This document shows, one piece after another, positions 4,589 to 5,384 of a stretch of 5,384 nucleotides of DNA. Location: the NCBI GenBank assembly GCA_016783225.1, contig JADHWZ010000143.1, forward strand, positions 1-5,384. Direction: 5' to 3'. The DNA is from Dehalococcoidia bacterium (lineage in GTDB: Bacteria; Chloroflexota; Dehalococcoidia; GIF9; UBA5620). Positions within the stretch are counted from its first letter, which is position 1, and each line of letters opens with the position of its first letter. The translations under genes were made by a program, and so were the position numbers. The notes beneath the pieces are model-generated. The model did no database searches, was not told where the DNA came from, and saw only the letters and a program-made list of their open reading frames with translations.

Positions 4589-5384
4589 ATGAGAAAACCA
4601 ACGCTTGTTCTAGCCATCACTGGATTGTTCGCTGCCGGTATCATGCTCGTGGGTTGTGCTGGGGGCAAGGCAGCAACGGGGACGCTTCAGTTCTACGCCA
4701 ACGGTGAGGACTTCGTCCGTGAGGGCTTTGTTTCCAAGGACGGCTGGAGTATCAACTTCGACCATGTGTACATTACTCTGGCTGATGTCACTGCCTATCA
4801 GACTGATCCTCCATATGACCCCCACTCGGGTGCCGACGTTAAAGGTAAGGTCAAGGTCAGCCTTCCGAGAACTTATACCGTGGACCTGGCGGAGGGTGAT
4901 GCAGATGCTGCCCCCATCCTCGTGGGCGAGGTTAAAAACGCTGCCGCGGGCCACTATAATGCCATCTCCTGGAAAATGGTCAAAGCCTCTTCAGGGCCTG
5001 CCAACGGCTACAGTCTAGTAATTGCGGGGACAGCCGAGAAAGCGGGACAGAGCGTGGATTTTGACATCAAGGTAGATACGGAATACGGATATTCTTGTGG
5101 CGAATTTGTCGGTGACCAGCGTAAAGGTATTGTCCAGGAAGGTGGCACGGCAGACGTCGAGATGACTTTCCATTTCGACCACATCTTTGGCGATGCAGAT
5201 TTACCGATGGATGACGAACTGAACCTCGGTGCTGTTGGCTTTGGGCCTTTTGCAGGCATCGCACAAGGTGGGAAACTGGACGTAGACATGACTGGTTGCC
5301 GGACTAAACTCTCAGCAAAGGACTACCAGGCGCTGGTGGATATGCTCCCCACACTGGGGCATGTCGGCGAAGGCCATTGTCATT
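4589..5384 (+). CDS. Predicted metal-binding lipoprotein, open at right edge (at least 265 aa)
   Basis: The ATG at 4589-4591 follows GGGAGGA with 5 nt between. The N-terminus is a lipoprotein signal: MRKP, a hydrophobic core (5-19) and the lipobox LVGC with Cys23 as the lipidated residue, so the protein should be anchored outside the membrane. The mature part looks beta-rich: FDHVYITLADVTAY (57-70) resembles the repeated strands of DUF4382-like extracellular domains. Candidate metal ligands are in HFDHIFGDAD (195-204) and the His/Cys-rich GHVGEGHCH (257-265) at the edge; Cys170 (YSCGEF) and Cys237 may form a disulphide. The matching operator shared with the neighbouring Fur-family gene suggests metal-controlled expression and a role in metal capture or handover. 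I do not recognise a named family. The stop codon and downstream genes are outside the window. Confidence 0.85.
   Translation, partial: MRKPTLVLAITGLFAAGIMLVGCAGGKAATGTLQFYANGEDFVREGFVSKDGWSINFDHVYITLADVTAYQTDPPYDPHSGADVKGKVKVSLPRTYTVDLAEGDADAAPILVGEVKNAAAGHYNAISWKMVKASSGPANGYSLVIAGTAEKAGQSVDFDIKVDTEYGYSCGEFVGDQRKGIVQEGGTADVEMTFHFDHIFGDADLPMDDELNLGAVGFGPFAGIAQGGKLDVDMTGCRTKLSAKDYQALVDMLPTLGHVGEGHCH

Noticed and set aside
4610..4954. Minus-strand ORF of 114 codons opposite the lipoprotein gene
   Set aside because: The plus-strand frame has a lipobox, a strong ribosome site and an uninterrupted coding pattern; the minus ORF is a shadow.

Overview
The window looks like a bacterial chromosome segment, most likely from an anaerobic Chloroflexota of the Dehalococcoidia type. 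This is inferred from the ATP synthase gene order, a bifunctional-nuclease gene joined to a small zinc-ribbon gene, and the style of the AtpB and AtpE sequences. No rRNA or other decisive marker is present, so the assignment is tentative. Base composition looks even across the window, and no insertion sequence, CRISPR array or tRNA was seen.

Left part, minus strand (3073 down to 1): a strong sigma-70-type promoter at 3107-3135 precedes a run of genes: a bifunctional nuclease (DUF151) family protein with an unusual internal insertion, a small two-CxxC zinc-ribbon protein, then the F-type ATP synthase cluster. That cluster is an AtpZ/AtpI-type assembly protein, AtpB (a), AtpE (c), a previously unlisted 35-residue single-pass membrane ORF, and the first 42 codons of AtpF (b), which runs off the left edge. 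The 35-residue ORF has a strong ribosome binding site. A long stem-loop covers its stop codon, just ahead of atpF.

Middle (3074-3495): a divergent intergenic region of about 420 bp. It holds the minus-strand promoter, a 15-nt palindrome, a 13-bp perfect inverted repeat, repeated CACTCGC heptamers and an extended -10 promoter (TGATATAAT) pointing towards dtd.

Right part, plus strand (3496-5384): dtd (D-aminoacyl-tRNA deacylase), a Fur-family metal-responsive regulator, and a large lipoprotein open at the right edge that carries His/Asp/Cys-rich putative metal-binding motifs. Nearly identical dyads (GCAACYAGTTGCA, with additional TTGC/GCAA half-sites) lie just upstream of both the Fur-family gene and the lipoprotein gene. 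This suggests a small metal-homeostasis regulon in which the regulator controls itself and the lipoprotein. That pairing and the hidden small membrane ORF in the ATP synthase cluster are the most interesting items here.
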